Below, piece by piece: positions 1 to 11,436 of a stretch of DNA of 64,000 bases (position 1 is its first letter; every line of letters begins with the position of its first letter). The stretch lies in contig JAFMOC010000007.1 of the NCBI GenBank assembly GCA_019802505.1, positions 14,435,001 through 14,499,000 on the forward strand, given 5' to 3'. Below the pieces are notes generated by a model. The model did no database searches. It was not told the DNA's origin and worked only from the letters and a program-made list of their open reading frames with translations. The translations under genes were made by a program, and so were the position numbers. Source of the stretch: Corydoras sp. C115. Lineage: Eukaryota > Chordata > Actinopteri > Siluriformes > Callichthyidae.

Positions 1-30
1 TTCGCTTCAATTAAAGCTAAAGCTTAGCAG

Positions 31-397
31 GTGGCATGATGGCATAGTGGTTTGCATGTCCAACTTTCAGCGCTGGGCATCCAGGTTCGAATCCCGATCT
101 GGGTGGAGTTTCCATGTTCTCCCTTTGTCCACCTGGGTTTTTGTCGAGTCCTCTCACAGTCCAAAACAATGGATTAAAGGTAATTGGCTCCTCTTAATTA
201 CCCTCTATCAAAATTGTCCCTATATAGTGTTTGGTGTGTGTCTGTGTGAGTGTGTGTGCCCAGTGATGGACTGGTGCCTTTTCCTGGGTGTATCTGCCCA
301 CTGTGCCCATTCCCAAAAGGTTCTTCCCTTTGGATGGAAACCCCCTGCGACTGTAGTATAAAATTAGGCTGTCAAGAAGGTAATGATATAAGATGAG
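31..397 (+). mobile_element. DANA/Mermaid-like tRNA SINE, near full length
   Basis: The tRNA-like head has an A-box (GGCATAGTGG) and a B-box (GGTTCGAATCC). The body follows: GTGGAGTTTCCATGTTCTCC, CACAGTCCAAAACA, the TATATAGTG-GTGTGTG stretch, and CCCAGTGATGGACTGG. It decays at the 3' end without a clean GAAT tail. It is more diverged than the copies at 11013, 16140 and 43458, so it is older. Confidence 0.85.
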
Positions 398-450
398 ATT
401 TATATATAATGTATTATGTTCTATCCCAGTAGAAGACAGTACATTAACAC

Positions 451-775
451 ATTCGTTCATTCATTCAGTATCTTCTGCTTAATTCTCTACTAGGGTTGCC
501 CAGCAAGGTGAAAATGTTTTAGTCGCTGGGCAGATACACCCAGAACAGGATGCCAATCTGTCACTGAGCACACACTTACTCACACAGACACACATAAACA
601 CACTCTCTATATGGGGCAATTTAGAGCATTTCATTTTCCTTGGTTCCATGTTTTTGGACTGTGGAAGGAAACCGAAGAACCCAAAGAAAACCCCCACGGA
701 CATGGGGAGAACATGAAAGATTGGGATCCGAACCTGAGAAGAGAACGTACTAACTACTAAGCCACCGTGCCAACC
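451..775 (-). mobile_element. DANA/Mermaid-like SINE, full length
   Basis: Read on the minus strand it begins with the tRNA-like head (GGCACGGTGGCTTAGTAGTTAG, complement of the right end) and ends in ATTC/GAAT repeats at 451-467. The central landmarks are present in reverse complement: CAGATACACCC, ATGGGGCAATTTAGAGC, and the dyad around GGACTGTGGAAGG. It is moderately diverged. Confidence 0.87.
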
Positions 776-2073
776 TCCATTAACACAAACGCTGTAATAT
801 TAACTGTAGATTCTTGACTGAAAATAAATAAATCAGTATCCATGACACTATTAAATTTAATGTTATTATTGTAAGTGCTTCACCTTCACATTCTTTAAAG
901 GAGATCAGTGACATTTAAATTTCTATGTGAGCCCCGTCCTGTCAGTATGTTCAGTGATTTAACATTCTCACATGGTCTGTAAAATGAGGACACTAAACAC
1001 TAGCGGTAGAATTTGATTAGGAAGTGAAGTGTGTGCACTTGTGCCAGAATAACCAAAGTGCTAGGTCATTATTAGTTTACTTAACCTCGCTTAATGTGCT
1101 TAACAAAAATATACAGCTGAGCTCAAAGTGACCTGCATTTTTAACTTCTGCACAATGCAGATTTACAAAACGCTCACGGACGAATCTACAATACAAAACT
1201 TATGTTCGCAATAAAAGCAACATTAGGGTGAGCTGCTACCCACGCTACCAAAAGTCACAATGATTCATTATAAATGAGCCAGTGTGGTTTGGCTGATTAC
1301 TTTTAACAGCCGTAGTAGCAAAGTGAGGTCACAATGATGTTTTTTTATGTGATTAAAATTGTAGAGTACACTTAAATGTGTTTTTGATCTGTCACCTGAC
1401 ACATAACTGTACATCAAAACAAAAACAATTCATTTTTATAAAAAAAAGTTAATTTAGAGTAATTTGGCCGCTTCTTGGTGTTTGTAAAGTAAAATATGTA
1501 AACACTTCTTGGTGTTTGTAAAGTATAAACTTTCGCATGTTCCCGAAGAGTATGTCTAATATCATGGTAATCAAAGCAACCGTCTGGATTTGTATAGGGA
1601 ACACACACACACACACACACACAAACTTTCACCCTTATTTATAAGATTTGACATTTTATGGGTTGTAAATGGCTCTACTGTTTCAAATCATGCTGAGGCT
1701 TGTAAAGCTGATGCTGACATGAGGACCTCACTCAACGTCACAACGGAAAAAATGTTAACACTCTAACCAGACGTAGGAGGTCCAACTCTCTTACTGCCCT
1801 GCCCCTGAGAGAACAACTTAAAAAACACGGTCATTTTCAAATAAATGCTAATATACACACTACATATTAGACATTCTATTTAAACAGAAATTGAGTTACA
1901 GGTTGTGGACAAAAATGCAATGAAGAGATTGGGTATACTAATTTTGATGTGGAGTATAATAAAAACGCAGAAAACTAGTGCACATCTTGCGTTGATGTTT
2001 ATTGATGCCAAAATACATTTTTTTGCAGGTTTATTTGACAATAGAGCTTCTTAAACTGATATAATATATGACA
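776..2073. other. AT-rich unique DNA, no gene seen
   Basis: There is no recognisable gene or dispersed repeat. It holds a (CA)n run at about 1600-1622 and a 20-bp sequence (CTTCTTGGTGTTTGTAAAGT) occurring at 1471-1490 and again at 1505-1524, i.e. a 34-bp tandem duplication. Open frames here are short and without coding character. Confidence 0.5.
1600..1622. repeat. (CA)n microsatellite
   Basis: An uninterrupted run of about 11 CA units. It is a candidate polymorphic marker. Confidence 0.9.
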
Positions 2074-2076
2074 GAG

Positions 2077-2636
2077 CAGTGGCTATCAAACTTTTCACCA
2101 CTTCCAGACCATGTGACACATATCAAACCAAAGCTTCCAAGTACCATCTATGTTTTTCGTCATGGAACAACATATGACAAACATCAATTAGGTTTGAGTG
2201 TATGTTAAAGCAAAGATACGAGAGGGCGTGGCATTTTTGTGAATAAATCACGTGAACAAGGTGTTGTTAGGCACGAAGCGGAGTGCCATCACACATCTGT
2301 CTCTTGATTTTTTTTTCACAAAAAAACACGACCTCGAGTGTCCTATTGCTTTTATAAAATAGTCACCAACACACACAAAAAAAGGTTTGCTTCATAAATG
2401 CATTAAATAAAAGTGAAATACACTAATACACTAGACTTCTGTAACAAAATCTATTTAAGGTGAAAACTGACCCTGAGTAACAGAATTCCGGTTCAAATCA
2501 AATACTGCCATTCAGTGGCCAAATTACAGATCACAGTTTATAAAATGTGTTGTATATTCATACCATTATTTGGCGTACTACCTCGTGCTACTTTGCATAT
2601 CACTAGTGGTAGGCATACCACAATTTGAGAATCACA
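2077..2636. mobile_element. hAT-like non-autonomous element remnant
   Basis: The left end reads CAGTGGCTATCAAACTTTTC. The right end reads CACTAGTGGTAGGCATACCACAA followed by TTTGAGAATCAC, which is an imperfect inverted copy of the left (consensus CAGTGGTTCTCAAACT). This TIR is typical of hAT-derived repeats common in fish. I could not see an intact 8-bp target duplication. The middle (about 2190-2370) contains a piece of the family also found at 22935-23760 (shared TGTGAATAAATCACG, GGTGTTGTTAGGCA), so the element is probably composite. No transposase frame remains. Confidence 0.5.
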
Positions 2637-3375
2637 TTTTTGCAATGCAAGTAATAATGCAAATAAACTCGTTGCTAGGTAACAGCAGCTTTCATTAAGC
2701 ATCAGTATGATAAAGTGTTAAATTCGAGTTACTGATCAAAAAATAAAATTCCATTTATAATTGTACTATAGACAATGGTTTGAACTTGTGCTTTCAACTG
2801 CTTTGGAACGGCATCTCAATGACTGCACCACATCTGTGTACATTTGCGAGTCGCATTTTGCACAAGAATGCCACAGTAACTATATGGAGGTCCAGATATT
2901 GTAACGTAATATCCCTGGTTAGAGGGTTTTTCCATTTAACCACAAAAATTGCAATGAGCTCCAGATGCGGCTGCACCTGAAGCTAATTAGTTCCCGGCTC
3001 TGAGTGTATTTAAGTGCTCAGCGTATTGCAGGGGACATTTTAATACATATGAACTCTTGAAGGGCACATTTATATTTTGTATATTTGTTGTCTCTTTCAC
3101 AATTAACAGTGCACGGCCCAAGCTTGGTTTTACAGCAGTTTACCAAATATAGAGGGATTTCCCTGACCACTGTATGCTTAGCTTAAGGGGCTGGATCAGG
3201 GTGCAACATGTCCACACTCTGGGTACCCACTCTGAACTGTAATGGTAACTGTAGGTCACTCCTTTCCCAGCTGAAAGGAGAAGCAGGTGAAAGTGCAGTA
3301 AGGCGCTCACCTATGCTTAAGCGGCTGACATCCCCTGGAAGGTGACACTTGTTTTTCGTAGCTATTGTGGACTCG
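2637..3375. other. Unique AT-rich DNA, no gene seen
   Basis: No repeat family or coding signal is recognised. Overlapping short frames on both strands at 2780-2980 are shadows of each other and show no protein family resemblance. Confidence 0.45.
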
Positions 3376-3757
3376 AGATGAGACAATTAATATTTTTTTT
3401 TATTTATCACGATTAAAAATGTTAAAATTATTTTTATCCTAAGAGTGCCTCAACATTGTCATGACAACATTTATAACATGAGTATGTACTTTAAGGGGCC
3501 CCAATATTTTTAACATTGATTTTTCATGAAGGAATTTATTGTTTTGTGTTATAAAGAATATTTTGAGTTAATATTCAGTAAAAGCGCTGTGCTGTCCTTT
3601 TTCATAACAAAATGTTATTTCGAGTTTACACTGACAATAACAAACAAGAAAAACCATGCATTTTCCCGTGTATTTTTTTTGGTAAAATAATCGTGCAATC
3701 GTGATTATTTCTTAGACAATAATTGTATTATCAAAAACTGTAATCGTCTCAGGAACT
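3376..3757 (+). mobile_element. AT-rich MITE, family A
   Basis: It starts GAGACAATTAATATTTTTTTT, passes through CACGATTAAAAATGTTAAAATT, CCTAAGAGTGCCTCAACA, ATGTCATGACAACATT (approximate) and AGTAAAAGCGCTGTGCTGTC, and ends CGTGATTATTTCTTAGACAATAA then GTAATCGTCTCA. The same sequence series recurs at 6090 (inverted), 12702, 16088, 17079 and 30860, so it is a dispersed family. The ends are inverted relative to one another (GGGATGnGACGATT / AATCGTCTCATCCC), as expected for a small cut-and-paste element. The superfamily is not certain. Confidence 0.6.
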
Positions 3758-4263
3758 CCCACTAGTGTCTCAGCAAGGTCGATGCAGATGCACAAAGACC
3801 TGGGCTCACTCACTTACACTTTTACCAGCAACACCATGCGCATTACCGATATGTGTCACCCTGCCAGCTTTCCCTCACGCCTCCAGAGGTTTCATACTCT
3901 GCAAATTCTAAAAGTCTAAATAACACAAAGAGAGATCTGAGCTCATTTCCTGTGGCTCCAGCTGATAACAATGAATTTTACTCTCTAGTGAGGGTTAAGG
4001 AAGCAATCACCAATATAACATTAGCTACCATTAAGATCATAACACCTGCAAAATGTGATTAGTGTGCCAATTTTATTAACTATTCAAAAAAGTTTCCTTT
4101 GTGTCATGCTCCTCATCAAAATGGCATGAGCTGTGCAGCTAATGGTTACAAAGGAACTAAGGCATTAGAGACATTGATTGTAAGTTTTGGCAGCTATAAA
4201 TCACCTTATGTTAAACCTAGCATTAAAATGCCATGTCCCTCATCACTATGTATTAATCTAGTT
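3758..4263. other. Unique DNA, no gene seen
   Basis: No gene or repeat is recognised. A 69-residue open frame at 3853-4062 has no family resemblance and no splice or promoter context. Confidence 0.4.
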
Positions 4264-4765
4264 CCCGGGTGTCAAACTCAAACGCACCGGGGCAAACTCA
4301 AAGCACACTTTGGGTTGCGGTTTGAACAGGAGAAACATTTACTGAACAAACTAAAAGTAATGTTTTCTAAACACGAATAGGAATAAAAACAAACAGAAAT
4401 ATTATTCCACAACAAATAAACATAAACTTTATATAACTTAAAATAAACGTTACAACTATGAACATGCTGAAAATTATGAAAATGAAATAAAAATGATGCT
4501 TTCTTGCAAAAGTAAAAATAACGCATCAAAACATTCAGTTTTATTTGTTTTTGAACTCTGAATATATTTAAATATTTATGTTCTCCATAAAAATATTCCT
4601 GTTAAAATCATACAAATTTAAAATATGGGAATGGTCCAAAAAAACATATCACCGGGACATTAATAACAATAATAATAGGTCAATGTAAAATGATGTTGCG
4701 GGCCAGATAGAATTGCATTACGGGAAATATATGGCCCGTGGGCCTATAATCTAGTGACGATATGC
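4264..4765. mobile_element. hAT-like MITE remnant (GGGTGTCAAACTC type)
   Basis: The left end is GGGTGTCAAACTCAAACGCACCGGGG. The right end is GGCCAGATAGAATTGCATTACG followed by TATATGGCCCGTGGGCC. Vertebrate genomes carry a repeat of this kind whose ends read CAGGGGTGTCAAACTC and whose interior contains GGGCCGG and GGCCCG blocks; it is generally grouped with hAT. The inside is AT-rich without transposase coding. Family membership is from recall, so confidence is moderate. Confidence 0.45.
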
Positions 4766-5440
4766 CCTTAGCAATCTCAAATGACATTAAAATCCTAACA
4801 TGAAAGAATTAGAGACATTATGCTTTAGTTAATTCTAAGGCCACTTTACATCATTCTACCTGCAACAAAAGCAAACGCGTGCAGGACGCACTTTCAAATC
4901 CTGTGCAGGTAATTGGAGACTGTGTCAGGCTTGTGTTTGTCTGTAATGTGATTACCGTAGTCATGTAAACAGATAGACATGTTATTAAGCCTTTCCTTAA
5001 TCAGTTTACTCTATGCCAATGGAGCCATATTATGATTGTCGTCATTCAAATATTAACAGGTTGTTATGTTAATGTAGCACATGATACACACTGATGCTGC
5101 CTTACATGGTACCATTATAAGAGACTCTAACTAGGTTATATAAAGAGACACTAAGTTTAGAAGCACTTTCTGTCGTCTGCTTGATTACAAGATTAATGAT
5201 AAATGTGCTTATTATTTTTGGGACATGTGGAATAATAAAGCACACTGTCTAGATGACTAAAAATAGAAGCTGTACTCCCGTTAATATTCTTATATATAGC
5301 TCACCCTCAAACACCAGTTTGCATCATGGCGTTCATTCGAACAGTTCGGTTCGAATTGCAAATGCTTTTGTCAAAATGCAGGAGCTACCCCAGCTTCGAT
5401 CTACTAGTTTGAGACATCCTGGAATTGAGAAACTATAGCT
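4766..5440. other. Unique DNA, no gene seen
   Basis: No dispersed repeat or coding exon is recognised. The composition is moderately AT-rich. Confidence 0.4.
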
Positions 5441-5830
5441 TTTCTCCTCATAACACACTCTCAATTAAAAAACCCAACCAGCCTAAGTGCAGAGACATGC
5501 AGAAAAAAAATCAATGTAGCCAGCAGAGCAAACGATTGGTAATTGCAGCTGGAGAGGGGAGTACTAAAGTGATTTGTTAAGGTGAAATAACACAGCTCCC
5601 TCCTAACAGCACTCGTTCATTGGAGACAGAAGTATGGTGGCGGAGGCCTGCCAAAAGCAGTAATTGATAATTTACATGCAAATAGAAAAGCCAAAAAATG
5701 GGCACGGTTTCGAAAAGGCAGCAAGCTCTTTCAGATACTGTGTGACTTCCTGCAAAATCAATTCACACTCTGAAGAAAGCATTTTCTTCAGCTGGAGATA
5801 AAGTGGCTGACTATGAGCCGTCAGATACCT
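5441..5830. other. Candidate conserved non-coding element
   Basis: Repeat-free stretch of mixed composition containing homeodomain-like cores (GGTAATTGCAGCTGG, AGTAATTGATAATTTAC) and a perfect octamer ATGCAAAT at 5676-5683. This is the texture of vertebrate developmental enhancers. No alignment is available here, so conservation is an inference. Confidence 0.3.
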
Positions 5831-6089
5831 ATCAATGGGAAATTAGCAAAAGAACAGCATTTCCTCAAACAAACAGGTCAAGTGTTCCACCTAACGCTGT
5901 TGCCTCAGATTTAAATAAACAGTGTCATCATGTTACTTTCACGAACGCTCTACGAAAAACGTCAAGAGCAAACAGATCTACCATTCTAATTTCTAAATCT
6001 CTAAGTTTCAGGATATTGCACCATATGAATTTCACATTTTGCAAACACAGATGCTGCTGGCAGTGGAACATTAAATGGTACCTGTAACT

Positions 6090-6369
6090 AGGGATGCGAC
6101 GATTAAAGATTTTGATGGTATGGTTATTGTCTAAGAAACTATTACGATAATGCAAATATTACAATTATAATGCAATAATTAACTTTACCAGCAAATCATC
6201 AGAGATCATAGAATTAATTTAATTCACAATTAATGCAAGGATAAATAACATTTATGTATTTTTCTTATGAATGTCATCATGAGGATGTTAAGGCGTTCAT
6301 ACAATAAATTAATTGTAACGCTTTTCAATCACAGTTAATTACAAAAACAATGAATTGCCTCATCCCTAA
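6090..6369 (-). mobile_element. AT-rich MITE, family A (both ends kept)
   Basis: The left end CTAGGGATGCGACGATTAAAG and the right end AATTGCCTCATCCCTAACTG are inverted copies of each other over about 15 bp (TAGGGATG-GAC). Internal TTGTCTAAGAAACTATTACGAT is the complement of the family's TTTCTTAGACAAT block, giving minus orientation. It is internally deleted compared with the copies at 12702 and 17079. This copy shows the TIRs of the family best. Confidence 0.6.
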
Positions 6370-6782
6370 CTGTGATTACAGTTCAATATCAGTAAAGATC
6401 AGAGAAGGTATGGCATGATGACTTGAATTAGAGTCCCAGTTGTGTATTGATAACTATTACATGTTGAATCTTATCATCGGATTTGTGTAATTCCTGTTTC
6501 TCATCATCTGGATCTATTTATTTAAACTTACAATATACTCATTAACTATCTTACCCTATATATTCCTAACATCGTTACAGCAATATTTTTTAGTTAGTTT
6601 CTCTTCCTGAGGATTTATGGATATCTTTTTTCCAAGGTAGCTCCCTAAGTTTCCACAGTGGGCTATTCTTCCAGGCATCTGAATTCCATGTCTGTCTTTC
6701 CCTCAGGCAATTGTGTTTCATTTCACTATTACCTGTAACATTATCAGTCACTGTACACCAATTTCACAAAAGTAGGCTTTTA
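6370..6782. other. Unique AT-rich DNA, no gene seen
   Basis: Nothing recognised. Confidence 0.4.
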
Positions 6783-7010
6783 TAAAGTAGTAGTTCCGGT
6801 CCTTAAATTGATTGGCTGAGCTTCTGGTCCACCCGTGACATTATTGACAACAATGCACACCTCTGACTGCTTTAAATTTGTATCAATGCATAAAATACAA
6901 CACATTATTTTAAATCATGTATCATTATTGGAAATACAGATTAATATAAACTACAAGATGATTCACCATAAAAACTAAAACTGTATTATGTTATTCAGCA
7001 ATTAATTAAG
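6783..7010 (+). mobile_element. Repeat family D (TTGGCTGAGC type)
   Basis: It contains AGTTCCGGTCCTTAAATTGA, TTGGCTGAGCTTCTG, TTTTAAATCATGTATCATTATTGG and AAATACAGATTAATATAAAC. The same ordered blocks recur at 22935-23160 (same strand) and 27450-27700 (opposite strand). It is a dispersed element of unknown superfamily, probably a non-autonomous DNA transposon fragment. Confidence 0.5.
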
Positions 7011-7079
7011 ATGAAAATATTTACAGTTAAAATAACTGTATTCTTTACTAATCATACACATAGAGACTTAACTGTGATA

Positions 7080-7376
7080 CTCATCTTATCTCATTATCTT
7101 CCATTTAATCCTATACTAGGGACTAGGGTCATGGGGGGTTGCCCATGCACATCCAGGGGAGAATGTTTTGGGTGCTTGGCAGATACACATAGGACAGGGT
7201 GCCAATATATCACTGGACACACTCACTCACGCCCTCACACACTTTATAGAGGCAATTTAGAAAGGAGCAGTCAATTCAGTTTCAATCCATTTTTGGACAG
7301 TCCATGCAGATCGAGATTCAAACCTGGAAAGAGCTGTTTGGCTGACATGATGTCCACTATGCCACAATGCCACCCG
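7080..7376 (-). mobile_element. DANA/Mermaid-like SINE
   Basis: On the minus strand: head GGGTGGCATTGTGGCATAGTGG, then a B-box-like GGTTTGAATC, body, and the CAGATACACATAGGACAGGG complement. The 3' end (7080-7110) reads ATTATCTTCCATTTAATCC in the plus direction. It is moderately diverged, and a 130-residue open frame crosses it by chance. Confidence 0.82.
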
Positions 7377-8232
7377 CCAACATATTCTTTAATTGTAACT
7401 TAAAGCAGAAATATGACGGTGTGTTGTGTTCTGGGTCGGACAGCATACAGAACCTCCTGTTTTTTTTATTTTAGAACTGCACACTGTACTCACCTGGTGG
7501 GATCCTTGCAAGAGCCCATTGTTATAAAGAGCAGCAGCACTGAATTTCCTCCATTTCAATGCAGTTTATCTTATTGTAGATTAATGAACACCCACACTGT
7601 TAGAAATGCTGCTGTACCCTTTCAAATATTCATATACTTTGAGCTTTTGTTCTTTGAAAGATTCTGTACAATTTGTTCGGATCTTGACATGGTTCATTAA
7701 AGCTTTTTTTTTGTATAAGACCAACTGGATACTTAGAAATACAGACGTCTGGAGAAATCATTAGCCCAAAGGTTTTCATGCTGTTCCCAACTTAGACTGT
7801 CAATGATTAATCAGTGTGCGCAACGAAGGCATAAGTACAATTGTTGGTCTGTTAAAAGTATGAACTGAATATGTCTGTTACAATGATCCAGATAAAGACT
7901 TTTTGATAATTAATAGTGAGATCCAGGTGAAGCCAAACACTGTGGTTCATTGATTAAAATGGTTCCCCTATGTGATGTTGGATTTGCTGCATTGTTATTG
8001 CTGTATAATAAAATGTGATAGACATTAATCAGTGCAATGTGGTTGTGTCATGCAGTCATTATAAAGGCTATAAGCTGGACATTTCAGCTGGTTATACATC
8101 TTACATTTTAAAACATACAAAACACTCATCTTAATGAATGCATGATTTATACGAAAAAGATTCAGGCTTGTGCACCACCATCTAAAAGTCAAAATGCAAT
8201 CATTTTAATCATTTTAACTGTAAACTGTAAAC
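7377..8232. other. Unique AT-rich DNA, no gene seen
   Basis: No gene or repeat family is recognised. A 95-residue frame at 7413-7700 shows no conserved-domain character. Confidence 0.4.
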
Positions 8233-8922
8233 TACAGTTACCGGCCATTTTATTAGGTACAGCTCATTGTTTCTCCACTGATCATATAGATGGACTTTGC
8301 AGTTCTACAATTTCATTCTGTAGTCCATCTGTATCTCAACATACTCTGTTAGTCCCCTTTATCAGAACCTACACTCTCTGGTGATTTGATTAGGTACAGC
8401 TCATTGTTTCCTCACTTACCATATAGATGGTCACTGCTGTGTCTGAATAACTCATAGCAGCACAACACACAGTAACACACCTGCACCACCATTTCAGTAT
8501 CACTACTGAATCATCCACTATCCCAATACATACTCTATGGAGGATATAGCCATCAGAAAACATAGTAAAATAGACTTAAAAAGTATGTAATTAACAGAGT
8601 AACAGTGTAGGTTCTGACTGGTGTTGTTCTCCTGCAGCACTGCTGTGATGGATCCACCCGTACCAGCACAACAAACACTAATACACCACCACCATGTCCG
8701 TATTATTTCACTGCAGTACTGAGAGTCCTACACCACTCTAATGCCTACTCTTTGGGGGACCCGACCATCAGAAAAACATAATAAATTGGCCTTATAAAGT
8801 ATATATAGAAACAGATGGACTACAGTCTGTAATCTGAATCTAGCTGATCAGTGGAACTAAAAAAAACTGACAGTGAGTGCAGAACTGTGGAGATGTACCT
8901 AATAAAATGGCCGGCGAGTGTA
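8233..8922. mobile_element. DNA transposon with perfect 20-bp TIRs
   Basis: CCGGCCATTTTATTAGGTAC at 8241-8260 is the exact reverse complement of 8895-8914. Outside these lie TACAGTTA (left) and CGAGTGTATA (right), similar in inverted sense. Ends of this kind (CCGGCCACTTTATTAGGTAC) belong to a non-autonomous element common in teleosts. The start is partly repeated inside the element (ATTAGGTACAGCTCATTGTTTC at about 8250 and again at about 8390), so there may be a tandem or nested second copy. Internal GATGGACTACAGTCTGTAAT is shared with the fold-back elements at 20222, 27834 and 41995. There is no transposase frame. Confidence 0.75.
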
Positions 8923-9929
8923 TATAACTGTCTGCTCTCTGTCTCATTAAACAGTACTTACATTGTAGGTGTACAGTATCAGTCTTTCCCTGAAAGGCAC
9001 TTCCCAAGGACACATTTCTCAAATCAGATGCTGAGGGAACAAACTAAATTATCTGCCAGCATCCCGAGTCCCTGAGATGCAAAGAGCAATAGGAAAACAA
9101 ACATGACAAAACTATAAAATGAAAATGACTCCATTTTCTCTGCATCATTCTCTCAGTTCCATTTACCCCCTTCACACTGACTGGCTGTTTACAACAGCGG
9201 TAATTAACAGACCCTTCTCTACCGGAGGATGCGCCAAGCAGTAAAGCTAAATTATGCAGTCTTGCTATGCTAATCCAGGTAATTTGCTTCATGCTGAGCA
9301 AACTTCCCCAGTCTTGATTAACGATTCATTTTACTGCATTAGTCATCTCATCATAATATGACATATTGCAATACACATGCCACACAGAACTTCTGAAAGA
9401 TGCTGATTTGGTTGCAGACTGTTAGGGATGTCAGTAAATTAGATATGAAACATTGGACTATCAAAAGGCCATCTTGTGAGTGTGAATCTCATTTTAAGCT
9501 AATAAATGTCTGCTAAATGAGTCTGAAGACGTTTCTCGTTCAACAGATAAGACACGTTTAAGCACCTGGCAGGTGACTCACTAATGAAAATGTACGTCAG
9601 ATGTGTATGAAGACTGACAAAACACAACAGTGAGTGAATAGGTGAGATGATTTTTAAAAGCATGGACCATGTTCATGTCATAATTAATTATAATACCAAT
9701 TATTATTAAACAACATTAATAAAGAAAACTGAAGATGCAATCAAAAAAAAGACTGACATGGTGATAGAGATGATGTTAACTGCCAAGTCTTTGAGAAGAT
9801 CATGTATGAATATGATATATTTTTTATTATGATTTGCCTGAAACAAATGGATATTAAAGAGGAACTGTAAAGATTTTAAGATTAAAGATTAAAGGGGAAC
9901 TGTTCAGAAATTTCAAAATGATAACATCT
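8923..9929. other. Unique DNA; part resembles a regulatory element
   Basis: 9040-9310 is repeat-free with balanced base composition and several TAATT or AATTA cores (GCGGTAATTAACAGACCC, CCAGGTAATTTGCTTCATGC), suggesting a conserved non-coding element. The rest is AT-rich and featureless. Confidence 0.3.
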
Positions 9930-10200
9930 TATATTATTTCATCACATTATTTTGACTGCTTAATCCTCTACTAGGGTCATGGGGCACTTTCCATGCCCGT
10001 CCAGGGGAGAATGTTCCAGGCACTGGGCAGAACCCAGGACAGGACTCACTAAATCACTCACTCACATTATAGAGACAATTTAGAAAGGGGCAATTTAGAA
10101 ATTTAGAGCAACCAATTCACCTTGAATCCATGTTTTTGGACCGGGGGAAACCAGAGAACCCGTAAAAAACTCGGGGAGAACATGGAAACTCCACACAGAC
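9930..10200 (-). mobile_element. DANA/Mermaid-like SINE, head missing
   Basis: Family landmarks are present in reverse complement: GCTTAATCCTCTACTAGGGTC, CAGGACAGGACTC, GAATCCATGTTTTTGGAC, and GGGGAGAACATGGAAACTCC. It stops at the position of the tRNA-like head, so the 5' end is lost, by truncation or deletion. Confidence 0.8.
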
Positions 10201-10371
10201 TTTTTTTACAGCCTGATTATTATAGTAACGATGTACAATTCAACTTCTGTATCGTTCCTATTTATAAACTGCATTTAGAACATACACATTTCCACCAAGA
10301 CTGCTGCCAATGCAAAGAGCTACTCAAAACTGCTGTTCATGAAGTTAAAATCACTGATGCTACAAACCTAC
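10201..10371. other. Unique DNA, no gene seen
   Basis: Short interval between two retroposons; nothing recognised. Confidence 0.35.
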
Positions 10372-10575
10372 CAAAGTTGCCACTTTAAGCCCTTAATTAA
10401 GTAAGGCCCTTAACACTCAGTGCTCCAGGGGGGTTGTATCATAACCGACCCTGTACTCTGACCCCAACAATTAGGTGATGATCCTTGTAAGTTGCTTTGG
10501 ATAAAAGCATCTGCTCAGTGACCTAATATAATGTAAAAATAATTAATAAAATAAAATAAAAATAAAAATAATTCA
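10372..10575 (+). mobile_element. SINE fragment with L2/UnaL2-type 3' tail
   Basis: The body runs TAAGGCCCTTAACACTCAGTG to TGTATCATAACCGACCCTG. The diagnostic tail is CCTTGTAAGTTGCTTTGGATAAAAGCATCTGCT, followed by an A-rich (ATAAAATAAAA) end. The tail matches the 3' stem-loop that L2-clade LINEs (UnaL2 type) recognise in trans. The tRNA-like head is missing. Confidence 0.8.
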
Positions 10576-11000
10576 TCAGCCTGCTCGGCCTGCCTGTGCT
10601 ATAAGCAAAGTTTATGTAAAGCAAATCAAGTGCTATGCCCTTATAAAGCACAAGTTACATTTTATTGTTTCTTGTGTTTTGTTAACCCACAAAAACTTTC
10701 ACTTTTGTATCATTTGGTTCTGAAACCTGTCTAAATGCAGATCGGTTATTAAAAGCCACCATGGCAGGACTGGCTTTGTACCTGCACCATCAGCACCACC
10801 CTGGTGAACAACAGAGAGTACTTAATCACAGAACTAAGTAAACATTTGGAAACAAACACTGAAACTCCTCCCAAGTTACACTAAGTGATTGGGTTGTATT
10901 ATTAGGTTTATTAGAACAATAAAGAAGGCATTCACTGCACGCATTTACTTATTAGTCATCGACTCGTAGCTTAGAACTGTGACTAAAAAATATAAAGTAT
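10576..11000. other. Unique DNA, no gene seen
   Basis: Nothing recognised. Confidence 0.35.
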
Positions 11001-11012
11001 TGTATGTAGCTG

Positions 11013-11362
11013 GACCGGCACGGTGGCTTAGTGGTTAGCACGTTTACCTCTCAGCACTCGGGATTCTCGGTTCGCATCCCCATCTGGGTGGAGTTTTCAT
11101 GTACTCCCCATGTCTGCATGGGTTTCCTCGGGGTTTTCTGGTTTCACAGTCCAAAAACATGGATCAAGTCAATTGAGTTCTCCAAATTGCCCCATATAGA
11201 GTGTGTTTGTGTGCGTGTCTGTGTGAGTGAGTGTGTGCCCAGCGATAGATTGGCGCCCTGTCCTGGGTGTATCTGCCCAGTGCCCGAAACATTCTCCTCG
11301 GATGGGTATGGGGAACCCCCCAGCGACCCTAAAATAGGATAAAGCGGAAGATAATGGATGGA
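11013..11362 (+). mobile_element. DANA/Mermaid-like SINE with perfect 12-bp TSD
   Basis: Full-length copy: A-box TGGCTTAGTGG, B-box-like GGTTCGCATCC, complete body, CGACCCTAAAATAGGATAAAGCGG and a short GGAT tail. It is bracketed by an exact 12-bp target-site duplication, TGTATGTAGCTG, at 11001-11012 and 11363-11374. The exact duplication proves insertion by target-primed reverse transcription and fixes both ends of the element. Confidence 0.95.
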
Positions 11363-11436
11363 TGTATGTAGCTGTATGAGTTTAATCAACGCCATTGCTA
11401 ATAAACTTAGTTCTATGGCAGAATTAGTGATGTCAA

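Noticed and set aside
7011..7403. 130-residue frame
   Set aside because: Mostly a DANA-like SINE read on its antisense strand.
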